Positions 32,794-45,404 of a stretch of 64,000 bases of DNA are shown here, piece by piece; within the stretch, counting starts at the first letter, position 1; the number at the start of each line of letters is the position of its first letter. Made by a program: the position numbers and the translations under genes. This DNA is from Stenotrophomonas sp. HITSZ_GD (GTDB lineage Bacteria; Pseudomonadota; Gammaproteobacteria; Xanthomonadales; Xanthomonadaceae). Under the pieces are notes generated by a model. The model ran no database searches. It saw only the letters and a program-made list of their open reading frames with translations, and was not told the origin of the DNA. The DNA is taken from contig NZ_JARQXB010000005.1 of the NCBI RefSeq assembly GCF_029543105.1, positions 124,001 through 188,000 on the forward strand, read 5' to 3'.

Positions 32794-34899
32794 CTACCAG
32801 ATCTTCACCCGCTGCGCCGGCGCCAGATACAGCTGCTGGCCCGGCTTCACCTCGAATGCCGGATACCACGCATCGAGGTTGCGCACGGTCTGCGCGCGGA
32901 AGGCGCCCGGTGCATGCACGTCGGTCAGTACCGCGTTGCGCAGCGCCGCGTCGCGGTACTTGCCGCGCCAGGCCTGCGCGAAGCCGAGGAAGAAACGCTG
33001 GTCGGGCGTGAAGCCTTCCAGCGTCTGCGCCGGCTTGCCTTGCTGGGAAAGCACGTAGGCATCGTGCGCGGTCGCCAGGCCGGCCACGTCGGCGATGTTC
33101 TCGCCCAGCGTCAGCTTGCCGTTCACCGCCAGGTCGTCGAACGGCTTGTAGGCACTGAACTGCGCGGCCAGCGCATCGCCGGCGGCCTCGAACTTCTTCA
33201 GGTCCTCGGCCGTCCACCAGTCGTGCAGCGCGCCGTGTTCGTCGAACAGCGCGCCGGTGTTGTCGAAGCTGTGGCTGATCTCGTGGCCGATCACCGCGCC
33301 GATGGCGCCGTAGTTCACCGCATCGTCCGCCGCCGGGTCGAAGAACGGCGGCTGCAGGATCGCGGCCGGGAAGATCAGCCGGTTTTCCAGCGGCACGTTC
33401 AGCGCGTTGACGGTCTGCGGCACCATGTACCACTCGCCGTGGTCCACCGGCTGCCCGAGCTTGGCCACGTTGCGCTTGTACTCGAACAGCTCGGCGCGTT
33501 CCACGTTGCCCAGCGCATCGTCGCGGCGCACGTCCAGCGCGCTGTAGTCGCGCCACTTGTCCGGGTAGCCGACCGCCACGGTGAGCCCGGCGATCTTCGC
33601 CTTGGCATGCGCCTTGGTCTGCGCGCTCATCCATTCGACCTGGTCGATGCGCCGGCCGAAGGCGTCGATGAGGTTGTGCACCATCGCCTCGGCGCGCGCC
33701 TTGGTCTCTGCGCTGACGTACTTGTCCACGTAGCGCTTGCCCACGGCCTCGCCGAGCGCGTCGTTGGTGGCGTCGATGCCGCGCTTCCAGCGCTCGCGCT
33801 GTTGCGGGGTGCCGTTCAACGTGGCGCCGTAGAAGGCGAAGCGTTCGTCGGCGAACGCCTTGGACAGGTACGGCGAGGCGCGATCCAGCGCACGGAAGGC
33901 CAGGTATTCCTTCCACGTCTCCAGTGGTTGGCGGGCAACCAACGCGGCGATGCCGCTCACTGCCCGCGGCTGCCACACGATGAAATCCTGTTGCGCGGAC
34001 AGCCCGGCCGCCTCGAAGAACGCGTTCCAATCCAGGCCCGGCGCCTTGGCGGCGAAGTCGGCCTGCTTCCAGGCGTTGGCGCCGGCCTTCACGTCGTTGG
34101 TCTGCTCCTGGCTGGCGTGCACGCGGGCGATATCGGTCTCCAGCGCCAGGATGCGCGTGGCCTGGCCCTGCGGATCCGGCTGGCCGGCGAGTTCCAGCAC
34201 CTTCGCGATGTGCGCCTTGTAGGCCTCGCGCAGCTGCGCCATGCGGCCGCCTTCCAGGTAGAAGCTGCGCTCGGGCAGGCCCAGGCCGCCTTGCACCAGG
34301 TAGGGCGCATAGCGCTCGGGCTGCATGAGGTCGGCGGTGACCCACAGGCCGAACAGGCGGTCGGTGTAGAAGTCGGTGGCGTTGAGCAGGTCCACGTCGG
34401 CGCGCAGCTCGCTGCCCAGTTCGCGTGCCAGCGCCTGCTTGTCCTCGATCTGCGCGATCGCGTCGAGCGTGGGCTGCACCGGCGCCACGCCCTTGGCTTC
34501 GATGCCGGCCTCGTCCATGAAGGCCGCGTAGTAGTCGCCGATCTTCTTCTCTTCGCCGGTGGCGCGGTCGTTGGCCGAAGCGCCCTCGATGATGTCGCGC
34601 GTGTGCTGCTCGGTGTCCACCACGATGCGGGTGAAGCTGTTGTAGCTGGAGCGGTCGGCGGGAATCTCGGTGGTCTTCACCCAGGTGCCGTTGGCGAAAC
34701 GGAAAAAGTCATCGCCGGCGGCGACGCTGCGGTCCATGCCCGCGGCGTCGAAGCCGAATGCGCCCAGCTGCGGCTTGGCGGGGGCGGGTGGCGGCGTTGC
34801 GGCGGAGGCCGCGGGTTCGGCGGCGTGGCGTTGGCAGGCCGCTAGGGGCAAGGTGGACAGCAGGGCGAGGAGCAGGGCGGAGCGGTGCAGCTGTGGCAT
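32794..34899 (-). CDS. M13-family zinc endopeptidase lipoprotein (neprilysin/PepO-like)
   Basis: A 701-residue M13 peptidase. The start ATG at 34899 gives a signal peptide with lipobox L-P-L-A-A-C (Cys22), pointing to outer-membrane attachment. Zinc motif H-E-I-S-H is at 539-543, the third ligand and catalytic-site Asp are in 'GENIADVAG' (Glu600), substrate-binding 'NALNVPLEN' lies upstream, and the family's C-terminal end 'QRVKIW' is complete. It should cleave oligopeptides in the cell envelope. The same frame is open further upstream, but that part lacks family similarity and starts before the signal peptide. Confidence 0.93.
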   Translation of the reverse strand: MPQLHRSALLLALLSTLPLAACQRHAAEPAASAATPPPAPAKPQLGAFGFDAAGMDRSVAAGDDFFRFANGTWVKTTEIPADRSSYNSFTRIVVDTEQHTRDIIEGASANDRATGEEKKIGDYYAAFMDEAGIEAKGVAPVQPTLDAIAQIEDKQALARELGSELRADVDLLNATDFYTDRLFGLWVTADLMQPERYAPYLVQGGLGLPERSFYLEGGRMAQLREAYKAHIAKVLELAGQPDPQGQATRILALETDIARVHASQEQTNDVKAGANAWKQADFAAKAPGLDWNAFFEAAGLSAQQDFIVWQPRAVSGIAALVARQPLETWKEYLAFRALDRASPYLSKAFADERFAFYGATLNGTPQQRERWKRGIDATNDALGEAVGKRYVDKYVSAETKARAEAMVHNLIDAFGRRIDQVEWMSAQTKAHAKAKIAGLTVAVGYPDKWRDYSALDVRRDDALGNVERAELFEYKRNVAKLGQPVDHGEWYMVPQTVNALNVPLENRLIFPAAILQPPFFDPAADDAVNYGAIGAVIGHEISHSFDNTGALFDEHGALHDWWTAEDLKKFEAAGDALAAQFSAYKPFDDLAVNGKLTLGENIADVAGLATAHDAYVLSQQGKPAQTLEGFTPDQRFFLGFAQAWRGKYRDAALRNAVLTDVHAPGAFRAQTVRNLDAWYPAFEVKPGQQLYLAPAQRVKIW

Positions 34900-35093
34900 G
34901 GAGCGGCTCGACGATGCGGCAAACGGAAACGACGCAGTGTAGGCCGGGCACGCGCGAGGGGGTACCTTCGCGCGCCTGAATGGGGTGATTTCACCTCGCG
35001 CGCGCCCGGTGCGGTTCAGTGTGGCGGACAACGCCGTTCAAGAACCTCGCCGCGCCGCCGATGAGCGGGGGAACCCGGAGACGAACGACCGCA

Positions 35094-38072
35094 ATGCCGC
35101 CGCCCGCCGTCGCACCGCCTTCCCCACCGGCCCCACCGGACATGCCGCACCTGCGGCGCGTCACCTGGGCCGGGATCGTGCTGGGCGTGCTGCTGTGCGT
35201 GGGGCTGGCGCTCGTGCTGGCGCACGACTGGCACGCGCGTAGCGAGGCGGCCCAGCGGCAGGCGATGGCCCTGGCCACCGGCACGCAGCGCTTGATGGCG
35301 CTGGAGCTGCGCAACCTGGAGCGCGCAATGCGCGGCATCGCCGGCGATGCGCACGAACTGTTCAGCCGCGTGCCGGAGCAGGCGCCGGACCTGCTGAGCG
35401 AATCGATGCGTGGCGTGGTGAGCCGGCACGCGGAAATCGAGAGCATCGTGGTAGTGGACGACCACGGCCGCGCGCTCACCGATGGCCGCAGCGATCGCAC
35501 GCTGGCGGACTGGGCCGTGCCCGCGCGGCGCGGCGGTGGCAGCGATCTTTACATCGGCGCGCCCGAGCGTGGCCCGGACGGCGAGTGGCTGTTGCGCCTG
35601 GCCGTGGACATGGGCGATGACCGCTGGGTGCTGACGCGCCTGCGTCGCAGCGAATTGCAGCGCCTGATCGCCGACCTCGACGTGGGCCGCCGCGGCGTGG
35701 TGTCGATGAGCGACGCGGAGGGCTGGGTGCTGGCGCGCAGCGCGGACCCGCCGAACGCGCACGCGAACACCCCGTCGCGCATGCCGCCCGGCAGCTTTCC
35801 ACCCACTTCGCGGATCCTGCCGATGGGCGAGCACGTGAGCGTGCTGGACGGCACGCGCCGCATCGCCGCGGCGGGCACCTTGCCGCCCTATCCGATTCGG
35901 GTGTACGCCGGCCTGGACAAGCGCGAGGTGCTGGCCCCGTGGTGGACGCTGTTCGCGCTCTCGGTGGGGGTGCTCGCCTGCTACGTGGCCGGCTTCGTGT
36001 ACCTGCTGCGCAGCCTGCGCCGCGCCGCGCGGCGGCAGATGCGCTTGCAGGCCGACCTGCGCGCGGGTGACGAGGAATTGCGCCTGGCCCACCAGGCCGG
36101 TGGCATCGGCACCTGGTCGATCGCCCCGGACGGCAGGCAGCTGCTGTGGTCGACGCAGGCGGCGGAGATCTTCCTGTCGCAGCTGCCGGGCCTGACGGTG
36201 GAGGAGTTCCTGGAGCGCGTGCACACGCAGGATCGCCGGCGGCTGATCCGCGCGCTGGCACGCGCGTGGCGCGGCGAGGAGCCGCTGGACATGACCTTCC
36301 GCCTGCAGCTGCCCGAGCTGGGCGAGCGCTGGGTGTCGGTGCGCGGCGCGCTGGTGCCCGACGGGCATCCGAGCCGGCGCATGACGGGCACGGTGGTCGA
36401 CATCAGCGAGCGGGTGGAGATCCAGTCGCTGGCGCTGGATGCGCAGCGGCAGTTCCGCTTGATCTTCGAGCTCAGTCCGCTGCCCTGCTGGCTGTTCGAT
36501 GCCGAGACGGGGATGTTCCTGGAGGTCAACCCGGCGGCGGTGCGCGAGTACGGCTATACCCGCGAGGAATTCCTGCGCATGCACCTGGCCGACATCGAGC
36601 CCGCGCTGCAGGACCGCCAGCATGCGCCCGCGCTGTCCCCGGCCGACGACAGTGTGGCGCCGCTGCTGCACGTGCATCGGCGCCGCAACGGCAGCCTGAT
36701 GGACGTGCGCGTGCACACCTCGCAGCTGGAGATCGCCGGCATCCGTGCGCGCCTGGCGCTGGCCGAGAACGTCAGCGACCACATGGCCTACCAGCGCGAG
36801 CTGGCTTACCGCGCCAGCCACGATGCGGCGACCGGCCTGCTCACGGTGCGCGCGCTCGCCGAATGGCTCGACCGCGAGCAGGGCCAGGGGCGCTACCACG
36901 TCGCGCATGTCGAGCTGCGCGGGCTGCAGCTGATCGGCGACACGCTGGGGCGCGAAACCGGCGAGGCGGTGCTGCGCAATCTCAAGCAGCGGCTGAAATC
37001 GCTGGCCGATCGTTATGGCTGGCTGGCCTTCCAGCCGGCGGAGGATTTCGTCTTCGCCATCGCCGGGCAGCATGCGCTGGACATGGTGGTCGAGGTGCTG
37101 GTGGCGAGCTTGTCCGAACCGGTGCAGGGGCGCGATTCGTTCCACCAGCTGGACCTGCGCATCGGCGTGGCGAGCCACCCCGACGATGGCGGCCGCGCCG
37201 AGGAGGTCATCGCCAAGGCCGCGCAAGCCGCGCACGCCGCGCGCGAGGAAAGCGAGCCGGTGGTGCGGTTCCATGCGGGCATCGAGGCGCGCCTGAGCGA
37301 GCGCCTGCGCCTGGCCGGGCGGCTGCACCAGGCCATCGACCGCCACGAGTTCGTGCTGCATTTCCAGCCGATCACGCACTGCCGCAGCCGCCAGCCGGTG
37401 GCGCTGGAAGCGCTGTTGCGCTGGCAGGCCCCCGATGGCAGCTGGATATTGCCCGGCGAATTCATCCAGCTGTGCGAGGACACGGGCTTGATCCTGCCGC
37501 TGGGGCGTTGGGCGCTGCGCGAAGCGGCGCGTGCGCAGCGCCGCCTCGCCGAGCATGGCTGGCGCGATCTGCCGATCGCGGTGAACGTCTCGGCCTTGCA
37601 GTTCCACCACAGCGACCTGGCGGCGGACGTGGCGGCGGCATGCGAGGAGCATGGCGTGGCACGCGGCGGCCTGCACGTGGAACTCACCGAGAGCAGCCTG
37701 ATGCGCCAACCGCTGCGCGCGCTCAAGGCGATGCACGGGTTGCATGCGCAGGGCGTGTGCATCTCGCTGGACGATTTCGGCACCGGCTTCTCCAGCATGA
37801 GTTACCTGCAGCACATGCCGCTGGATTCACTGAAGATCGACCGCTCCTTCGTCGTGGACGTGGAGCGCGAGGAACGCAATGCCTCGATCTGCCGCGCGTT
37901 GATCACGCTGGGCCACAACCTGGGCCTGAAGGTGATCGCCGAGGGCGTGGAGCACGAGGCCCAGCTGCAGTGGCTGGCCACGCACGGCTGCGACCAGGTG
38001 CAGGGCTGGCTGCTCGGCCGGCCGGCGCCGCTGGAGCAGGTGCTGGCGATGATGCGCCGCGCGCCGGGGTGA
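35094..38072 (+). CDS. Membrane-bound PAS-(degenerate GGDEF)-EAL cyclic-di-GMP phosphodiesterase
   Basis: About 992 residues. A transmembrane helix near 24-43, a periplasmic sensor domain of about 240 residues, a second helix near 283-305, then two PAS domains (about 330-440 and 455-560). The GGDEF domain lacks its motif: the loop reads 'FQPAEDFVFAI', so it should not make c-di-GMP. The EAL domain keeps 'ALEALLRW', 'VNVSALQF', 'HVELTESSL', 'SLDDFGTGFSSMSYL', 'LKIDRSFV' and 'IAEGVEH', so phosphodiesterase activity is expected. The start is uncertain: the ATG at 35094 is used here; 35061 and 35142 are alternatives. Confidence 0.9.
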   Translation: MPPPAVAPPSPPAPPDMPHLRRVTWAGIVLGVLLCVGLALVLAHDWHARSEAAQRQAMALATGTQRLMALELRNLERAMRGIAGDAHELFSRVPEQAPDLLSESMRGVVSRHAEIESIVVVDDHGRALTDGRSDRTLADWAVPARRGGGSDLYIGAPERGPDGEWLLRLAVDMGDDRWVLTRLRRSELQRLIADLDVGRRGVVSMSDAEGWVLARSADPPNAHANTPSRMPPGSFPPTSRILPMGEHVSVLDGTRRIAAAGTLPPYPIRVYAGLDKREVLAPWWTLFALSVGVLACYVAGFVYLLRSLRRAARRQMRLQADLRAGDEELRLAHQAGGIGTWSIAPDGRQLLWSTQAAEIFLSQLPGLTVEEFLERVHTQDRRRLIRALARAWRGEEPLDMTFRLQLPELGERWVSVRGALVPDGHPSRRMTGTVVDISERVEIQSLALDAQRQFRLIFELSPLPCWLFDAETGMFLEVNPAAVREYGYTREEFLRMHLADIEPALQDRQHAPALSPADDSVAPLLHVHRRRNGSLMDVRVHTSQLEIAGIRARLALAENVSDHMAYQRELAYRASHDAATGLLTVRALAEWLDREQGQGRYHVAHVELRGLQLIGDTLGRETGEAVLRNLKQRLKSLADRYGWLAFQPAEDFVFAIAGQHALDMVVEVLVASLSEPVQGRDSFHQLDLRIGVASHPDDGGRAEEVIAKAAQAAHAAREESEPVVRFHAGIEARLSERLRLAGRLHQAIDRHEFVLHFQPITHCRSRQPVALEALLRWQAPDGSWILPGEFIQLCEDTGLILPLGRWALREAARAQRRLAEHGWRDLPIAVNVSALQFHHSDLAADVAAACEEHGVARGGLHVELTESSLMRQPLRALKAMHGLHAQGVCISLDDFGTGFSSMSYLQHMPLDSLKIDRSFVVDVEREERNASICRALITLGHNLGLKVIAEGVEHEAQLQWLATHGCDQVQGWLLGRPAPLEQVLAMMRRAPG

Positions 38073-38091
38073 GCCGGCGCGCGGCGATGTC

Positions 38092-39087
<996 letters not shown>

Positions 39088-39240
39088 CTGGAACTCCTGG
39101 AGCGTGGGGGATCGGTGCGTGGCATGCCGTGCGCACGCCTTTCACGGACAGCATGGCGCAGCGGAAGTTGCAGTGACGTCACGGGCCGCGCGCGATCGTC
39201 ACACGCCGAGGCGGCGCGGCTGGCGGGTCGCGAAAAGAAG

Positions 39241-39263
39241 AAGGGCGGCCCTTGGCCGCCCTT
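39241..39263 (-). terminator. Terminator of the beta-barrel gene
   Basis: A 10-bp stem, AAGGGCGGCC with GGCCGCCCTT, around a 3-base loop. On the minus strand it is followed by a T-rich tract (complement of 'aaaagaag' at 39233-39240), about 20 bases beyond the stop. Confidence 0.8.
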
Positions 39264-39283
39264 CCTTGCGCAAGCCGGTGTTC

Positions 39284-40261
39284 TCAGAAAGCGAACATCA
39301 CCGACAGCTGCGGCGAGAACAGTTCGGCGCTGTTGCGCCCGTCCACCGAAACCAGCGCCCCGCCGATGATGCCGACCTTGCGCGAAGGGTGGTATTCGAC
39401 CGCCGGTGCCACCGACAGGCGCCAGGAGCTTTCACCGCGCACGTTCTCGCGATAGACACCCGCCGCGGTGTCCACGCGGCGGTGCAGCGTGTCGCCTTCG
39501 GCACGTTCGTACAGCAGGTCGGCCGCCAGCACCCACTTCGGGTTGAAGCTGTATTCCGCGCCGGCCAAGGCTTGGAAGGCGCTGCCCAGATGCACGCGGC
39601 CCGTCTCGCCGTGCAACGTGCCGTAGCCGCTGCGGTCGCGCACGGTGACGCCGGCGCCGGGCACGCGGTAATGCAGGTTCACGCGCGCGCGCAGGTTGCG
39701 CTCGGGCAGGAAGTACGCCTGGCCGTACAGGCCGAGCATCGTGAAGGCCGCGCCGCTGCCGGTGGCGTCGGCCAGCCCGCGGCGGTCGAGCTGGTCGTGG
39801 CGTCCGGTCGGCATGCTCTGGCGGATGCCGATCGCCAGCGTCGGACGCGCCGCGCCGTTGCCCGCATACAGGCTGTACTGGCCGAACAGCCCGGTGTCGC
39901 CCATCGCCCAGCGGCGCTCGGCTTCGTCGGTGCGCGCGTAGACGCCGCGCAGCGTCGCGCCGATGGTGAAGCGGTCGGTGACGCCGTAGGTCATCGGCAG
40001 CAGCACGCGCCAGTCGTCCGCCGCACCGTCCACATCGTGGCGGCGGCCGTCGGCGTCGTAGCGGCCGGTGACCTGGGTCTGCACCACGTAAGGCTGCACA
40101 ATCAGCGTGCCCTGCCGCAGCGGCGGGCCGCTGCTGAGCAGGGTGCCGGTGTAGTTCGCTTCGCGAACCGGCGGCGGGGCCTCCTCGGCCTGGCCATGGG
40201 CGGCGGCGGAGCAGAGCAGGGCGAGCGCCAGCAGGCGGGCGGGAGCGATACGAAGGAGCAT
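39284..40261 (-). CDS. Outer-membrane beta-barrel protein of unknown function
   Basis: A 325-residue protein with a signal peptide (cleavage near 'AAAHGQAEE') and alternating amphipathic strands throughout, ending in 'LSVMFAF' with the C-terminal Phe recognised by the Bam machinery. The pattern 'GTLIVQPYVVQTQVTGRYDA' through 'YGVTDRFTIGATLRGVY' resembles 'transporter'-type barrel proteins of the MetA/phenol-degradation group, but that match is tentative. It is divergent from the DODA-like gene. Confidence 0.82.
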   Translation of the reverse strand: MLLRIAPARLLALALLCSAAAHGQAEEAPPPVREANYTGTLLSSGPPLRQGTLIVQPYVVQTQVTGRYDADGRRHDVDGAADDWRVLLPMTYGVTDRFTIGATLRGVYARTDEAERRWAMGDTGLFGQYSLYAGNGAARPTLAIGIRQSMPTGRHDQLDRRGLADATGSGAAFTMLGLYGQAYFLPERNLRARVNLHYRVPGAGVTVRDRSGYGTLHGETGRVHLGSAFQALAGAEYSFNPKWVLAADLLYERAEGDTLHRRVDTAAGVYRENVRGESSWRLSVAPAVEYHPSRKVGIIGGALVSVDGRNSAELFSPQLSVMFAF

Positions 40262-40454
40262 GGCAGCGAGGGCGTTGGGAAAGCGCCATACGGTGCCGAT
40301 GCCGGATTTTGGGCGGAATTGGACGAATCTAACGAGTCGGCGGACAGGGCGCCGCCGAGGCCATCGTTGCCCATATGAAACAAACCTTCGATGCGGAAGG
40401 CCTTTCGCGCGATGGGCGTAGCGCTAGCCTATCCGCCTCAGTTGGGAGAACACC

Positions 40455-41266
40455 ATGGCTACGTTGCCTTCGCTCTATGTTTCGCATGGTTCGCCGATGA
40501 CCGCCCTCGCGCCCGGCAGGTCGGGCCGCGCCTGGCGGAGATCGGCCAAGCGCTGCCGCGGCCGCGCGCGATCGTCGTGGCGACGGCGCATTGGCTGGCG
40601 ACGCGGCCGATGGTGGGCGCGGCGGCCAAGCCGGAAACGGTCCACGACTTCGGCGGCTTCCCGCCGGAGCTCTACACGCTGCAATACCCGGCCGCGGGCG
40701 ACCCCGCGCTGGCGGCGGACATCCAGCAACTGCTGGACGACGCGGGCCTGCCGACGCTGCAGGATCCCACGCGTGGCCTCGACCACGGCGTCTGGGTGCC
40801 GCTGCGCTTCCTGTATCCGCAGGCCGATATCCCGGTCGTGCCGATCTCGATCCAGCCGCGGCTGGGCCCGGCGCACGCCTTCGCGGTCGGCCGCGCGCTC
40901 GCGCCGCTGCGCGCACGCGGGGTGCTGGTGATCGGCTCGGGCAGCATCACCCACAACCTGCACGACTTCCGGGGCGGTTATGGCGAAGGACGCGAGGCGC
41001 CCTACGTGAAGCCCTTCATCGAATGGACCGAGTCGCGCCTGCGCGCCAGCGACATCCCGGCGCTGCTCGACTATCGGCGCCAGGCGCCCTATGCCGAGCG
41101 CGCCCATCCCACCGACGAGCACCTGCTGCCGCTGTTCGTGGCGGCCGGCGCGGCCGGTGGCGAGGCGCTCGGCGCGCAGCGCATCGATGCCGGCATCGAC
41201 ATGGGTTTCCTGGCGATGGACATCTACCGCTTCGACGGCGCCGACGCGCAGCGGCAAGCCGCCTGA
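40455..41266 (+). pseudogene. DODA-type extradiol ring-cleavage dioxygenase, interrupted by a frameshift
   Basis: The start ATG (GGGAGAAC upstream) gives 'MATLPSLYVSHGSPMTALAP', the canonical opening of LigB/4,5-DOPA dioxygenase-like proteins with the first zinc/iron His in 'SHGSP'. After about 22 codons the family sequence jumps to another frame ('VGPRLAEIGQALPRPRAIVV' and onward), which carries the rest, including 'HWLATRP', 'DHGVWVPLRFLYP', 'GSGSITHNLHDF' and 'HPTDEHLLPLFVAAGAA'. One missing base near 40516-40525 ('ggcaggtcggg') explains this. It is a recent pseudogene or a base-calling error; about 270 aa if repaired. Confidence 0.85.
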
Positions 41267-41267
41267 G

Positions 41268-41654
41268 TCAGGGCGCGGGCGGCGCGCCGACGTGGCGCCG
41301 CACCGCGTCCATGTCGCGGATCGGCCGCACTTCCACGCAGCCGGTGCTCGCCCAGGGGAAGTGGCGCGCGATCTCGACCGCTTCTTCCAGGCTGTCGGCC
41401 TCGATCAGGTTGAAGCCGCCCAGCATCTCGCGCGTTTCGGCGAACGGACCATCGGACACGCTCAGCCGTCCGTCGCGAATGCGCACGCTGCGCGCCTGTT
41501 CGGGCGCTTCGAGCTGCTGGGATTGCAGCAGCTGGCCCTTGGACTTCATCTCGTCCGCACCGGCGAAGCAGTGGCGCATCATGCGGTCCGCCTCGCCCTC
41601 CGGTAATGCCTCCAGCAACGAGGCATCGGTGTAGATCAACAGCAGGTACTGCAT
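41268..41654 (-). CDS. YCII-related (DGPF domain) protein
   Basis: A 128-residue protein with '[20 protein letters not shown]' and the defining '[20 protein letters not shown]' motif, followed by '[20 protein letters not shown]' and 'RPIRDMD'. The family has a ferredoxin-like dimeric fold, often encoded beside ECF sigma factors; here no sigma factor is adjacent. Function is unknown. AGGGAGAG precedes the ATG. Confidence 0.92.
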   Translation of the reverse strand: MQYLLLIYTDASLLEALPEGEADRMMRHCFAGADEMKSKGQLLQSQQLEAPEQARSVRIRDGRLSVSDGPFAETREMLGGFNLIEADSLEEAVEIARHFPWASTGCVEVRPIRDMDAVRRHVGAPPAP

Positions 41655-41817
41655 GGGCCGCTCTCCCTGGGTGACAGGCGCGAGTGTAGCGGCGACGTGC
41701 GCCCGGCGGTTTTCCCGGCGCCGCCTCGCGGGTTAAGGTTCGGGGATGGGTGGCGTTGCCGCGTCGCCTGGTTTCCCTGCCGCCGTGCGCCGGTGGCGCT
41801 CTCCCCCTGGATCCGTC

Positions 41818-43452
41818 ATGCATTCGATCGACGTCGTCCTGGCGATGCTGCTGGCCGTGGCCGCCAGCGGCTACCTGGTACGCCTGCTGCCCTTCTCGCT
41901 GCCGTTGCCGCTGGTGCAGATCGCACTGGGCGCGGTGATTTCCGGCGTGTTCGACCGCGGGCACGAACTGGAGCCGGAGCTGTTCTTCCTGCTGTTCCTG
42001 CCGCCGCTGCTGTTCCTCGATGGCTGGCGCATTCCCAAGCAGGGCCTGTTCCGCGACAAGGGCGTGATCCTGGAGCTGGCGCTGGGACTGGTGGTGTTCA
42101 CCGTGGTCGGCGCGGGCCTGCTGATCCACTGGATGATCCCGGCCATGCCGCTGGCGGTGGCCTTCGCGCTGGCGGCGGTGATCTCGCCCACCGACCCGGT
42201 CGCGCTGTCGTCCATCGCCGCCAAGGTGCCCATTCCCAAGCGGCTGATGCACATCCTGGAGGGCGAGTCGCTGCTCAACGATGCGTCGGGCCTGGTGTGC
42301 TTCCAGTTCGCCGTCGCCGCGGTGATGACCGGCGCCTTCTCGGTGGCCTCGGCCTCGGCCACCTTCCTGTGGGTAGCCTTGGCGGGCGTGGCCTGCGGGG
42401 TGCTGGCCACCGTCGCGCTGAGCCGGGCGCAGAGCTGGATCTGGCGCCACTTCGGCGAGGAGCCGGGCTCGGCCATCCTGGTCAACCTGCTCACGCCGTT
42501 CGCCGCCTACCTGGCGGCCGAGGCGATCCAGGCCTCGGGCATCCTGGCGGCGGTCGCGGCGGGCATCACCATGAGCTACGTGGAGCTGCGCGGCAACGCG
42601 CCCGGCGCACTGCGCGTGCAGCGCGGCGCGGTGTGGGACACCGTGCAGTTCACACTCAACGGCATCGTGTTCGTGCTGCTCGGCGAACAGCTGCCGGGCA
42701 TCCTCGACGGCGCGGTGCACAGCGTGCGCGAGGCCGGCCACGTCAACCCGTGGTGGCTGGTGGGCTACGTGCTGGCCATCAATGCCACGCTCGCGCTGCT
42801 GCGCCTGGTATGGGTGTGGGTCTCGCTGCGCTGGAGCCTGTTCACCGCGCACCGTCGCGGCGAGACGCGCGCCAGCCCGCCGTGGCGCATCGTGGTGGCC
42901 ACCTCGCTGGCCGGCGTGCGCGGGGCCATCACCCTGGCCGGCGTGCTGACCATCCCGTTGCTGCTGCCCGACGGCACGCCTTTCCCGGTGCGCCAGCTGG
43001 CCATCTTCCTGGCCGCGGCGGTGATCCTGGTCTCGCTGCTGGTCGCCAGCCTGGTGTTGCCGCGCCTGCTCAAGGGGCTGGAGCTGCCGGAGGAATCCAG
43101 CGAGGAGCAGCAGGAGGACCTGGCGCGCGTGGCGTCGGCCAAGGCCGCGCTGGAAGCGGTGGAGCAGCTGCGCCGCAAGCTCGTGGCCGACGAGGCCCAT
43201 GCCGAGCAGTACAACCGGGCGGCCGAGCGGGTCAGCCAGCTGTACCAGCGCAAGCTGGGCGAGAACGACCTGGCCGACACCGATCCGGAGCAGGCCAAGG
43301 CCTACGAGCAGGCCCTGCGGCGGCTGCGCAGCGCCGGGCTCACCGCCGAGCGCAACGCGTTGTTCAAGCTGGCGCGGCGCGGCGAAATTTCCGACGAACT
43401 CTCGCGCCGGCTGGTGCGCAACCTGGACCTGATCGAATCGCGCCAGCGCTAG
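41818..43452 (+). CDS. CPA1-family Na+/H+ antiporter
   Basis: A 544-residue protein with about 12 membrane segments and a C-terminal cytoplasmic tail of about 130 residues rich in Glu, Ala and Arg (coiled coil likely). Conserved ion-site motifs are 'ISPTDPVAL' (Asp126) and '[11 protein letters not shown]' (149-159), with '[10 protein letters not shown]' in a later helix. It should exchange Na+ or K+ for H+ across the inner membrane for pH and salt homeostasis. The start ATG at 41818 is chosen because it begins the first membrane segment; the frame extends 24 codons further up without support. Confidence 0.92.
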   Translation: MHSIDVVLAMLLAVAASGYLVRLLPFSLPLPLVQIALGAVISGVFDRGHELEPELFFLLFLPPLLFLDGWRIPKQGLFRDKGVILELALGLVVFTVVGAGLLIHWMIPAMPLAVAFALAAVISPTDPVALSSIAAKVPIPKRLMHILEGESLLNDASGLVCFQFAVAAVMTGAFSVASASATFLWVALAGVACGVLATVALSRAQSWIWRHFGEEPGSAILVNLLTPFAAYLAAEAIQASGILAAVAAGITMSYVELRGNAPGALRVQRGAVWDTVQFTLNGIVFVLLGEQLPGILDGAVHSVREAGHVNPWWLVGYVLAINATLALLRLVWVWVSLRWSLFTAHRRGETRASPPWRIVVATSLAGVRGAITLAGVLTIPLLLPDGTPFPVRQLAIFLAAAVILVSLLVASLVLPRLLKGLELPEESSEEQQEDLARVASAKAALEAVEQLRRKLVADEAHAEQYNRAAERVSQLYQRKLGENDLADTDPEQAKAYEQALRRLRSAGLTAERNALFKLARRGEISDELSRRLVRNLDLIESRQR

Positions 43453-43480
43453 GCGCGCGCCGGCGTGGGACGGATTCTCC

Positions 43481-43508
43481 CGCCGGCGGGCCTTCTAACC
43501 CGCCGGCG
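43481..43508 (+). terminator. Hairpin between the antiporter and ABC genes
   Basis: CGCCGGCGGG with CCCGCCGGCG forms a 10-bp stem and 8-base loop, 28 bases after the antiporter stop. It has no T-run. It may end the antiporter transcript or stabilise it. Confidence 0.5.
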
Positions 43509-43551
43509 CTGGCACTACGCTGTGCGCCCATTGCCCCATTCCGGATGCTTC

Positions 43552-45243
<1,692 letters not shown>

Positions 45244-45245
<2 letters not shown>

Positions 45246-45270
45246 CGTAGTCCGCTTGGCGGACTACGTC
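45244..45270 (+). terminator. Hairpin overlapping the ABC permease stop codon
   Basis: GACGTAGTCCGC with GCGGACTACGTC gives a 12-bp stem around TTG. The first arm includes the last bases of the stop codon. A second hairpin, AGGTTTG/CAAACCT, follows at 45275-45293. The region up to 45404 otherwise holds only another C/G stem at 45340-45360. Confidence 0.7.
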
Positions 45271-45339
45271 CCCAAGGTTTGCTGCGCAAACCTCGGGCCC
45301 CCACTCCCGCCTTGCCTATCCCCCGCAGCTGTCGCCGCG

Positions 45340-45360
45340 CCCCCCTTAACAGAAGGGGGG
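45340..45360. terminator. Hairpin near the DUF3297 gene end
   Basis: CCCCCCTT with AAGGGGGG around a 5-base loop; it lies between the ABC permease and the convergent DUF3297 gene and could serve either. No long T-run. Confidence 0.5.
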
Positions 45361-45404
45361 CTTTGCTCCAGAGGCTCTGCTTGGGGCTGGGGCGAGTGGG
45401 TGGC

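Noticed and set aside
35019-35093. N-terminal extension of the EAL protein
   Set aside because: The extra 25 residues lack a ribosome binding site and similarity; they lie before the transmembrane helix and overlap the probable promoter.
40500-40540. Programmed frameshifting as the reason for the DODA break
   Set aside because: No slippery heptamer or downstream structure is visible at the junction; a single-base deletion is simpler.
41224-43200. Minus-strand frame of about 650 codons opposite the antiporter
   Set aside because: Shadow of a clear CPA1 antiporter; the upper part is His/Gln/Arg-rich antisense translation.
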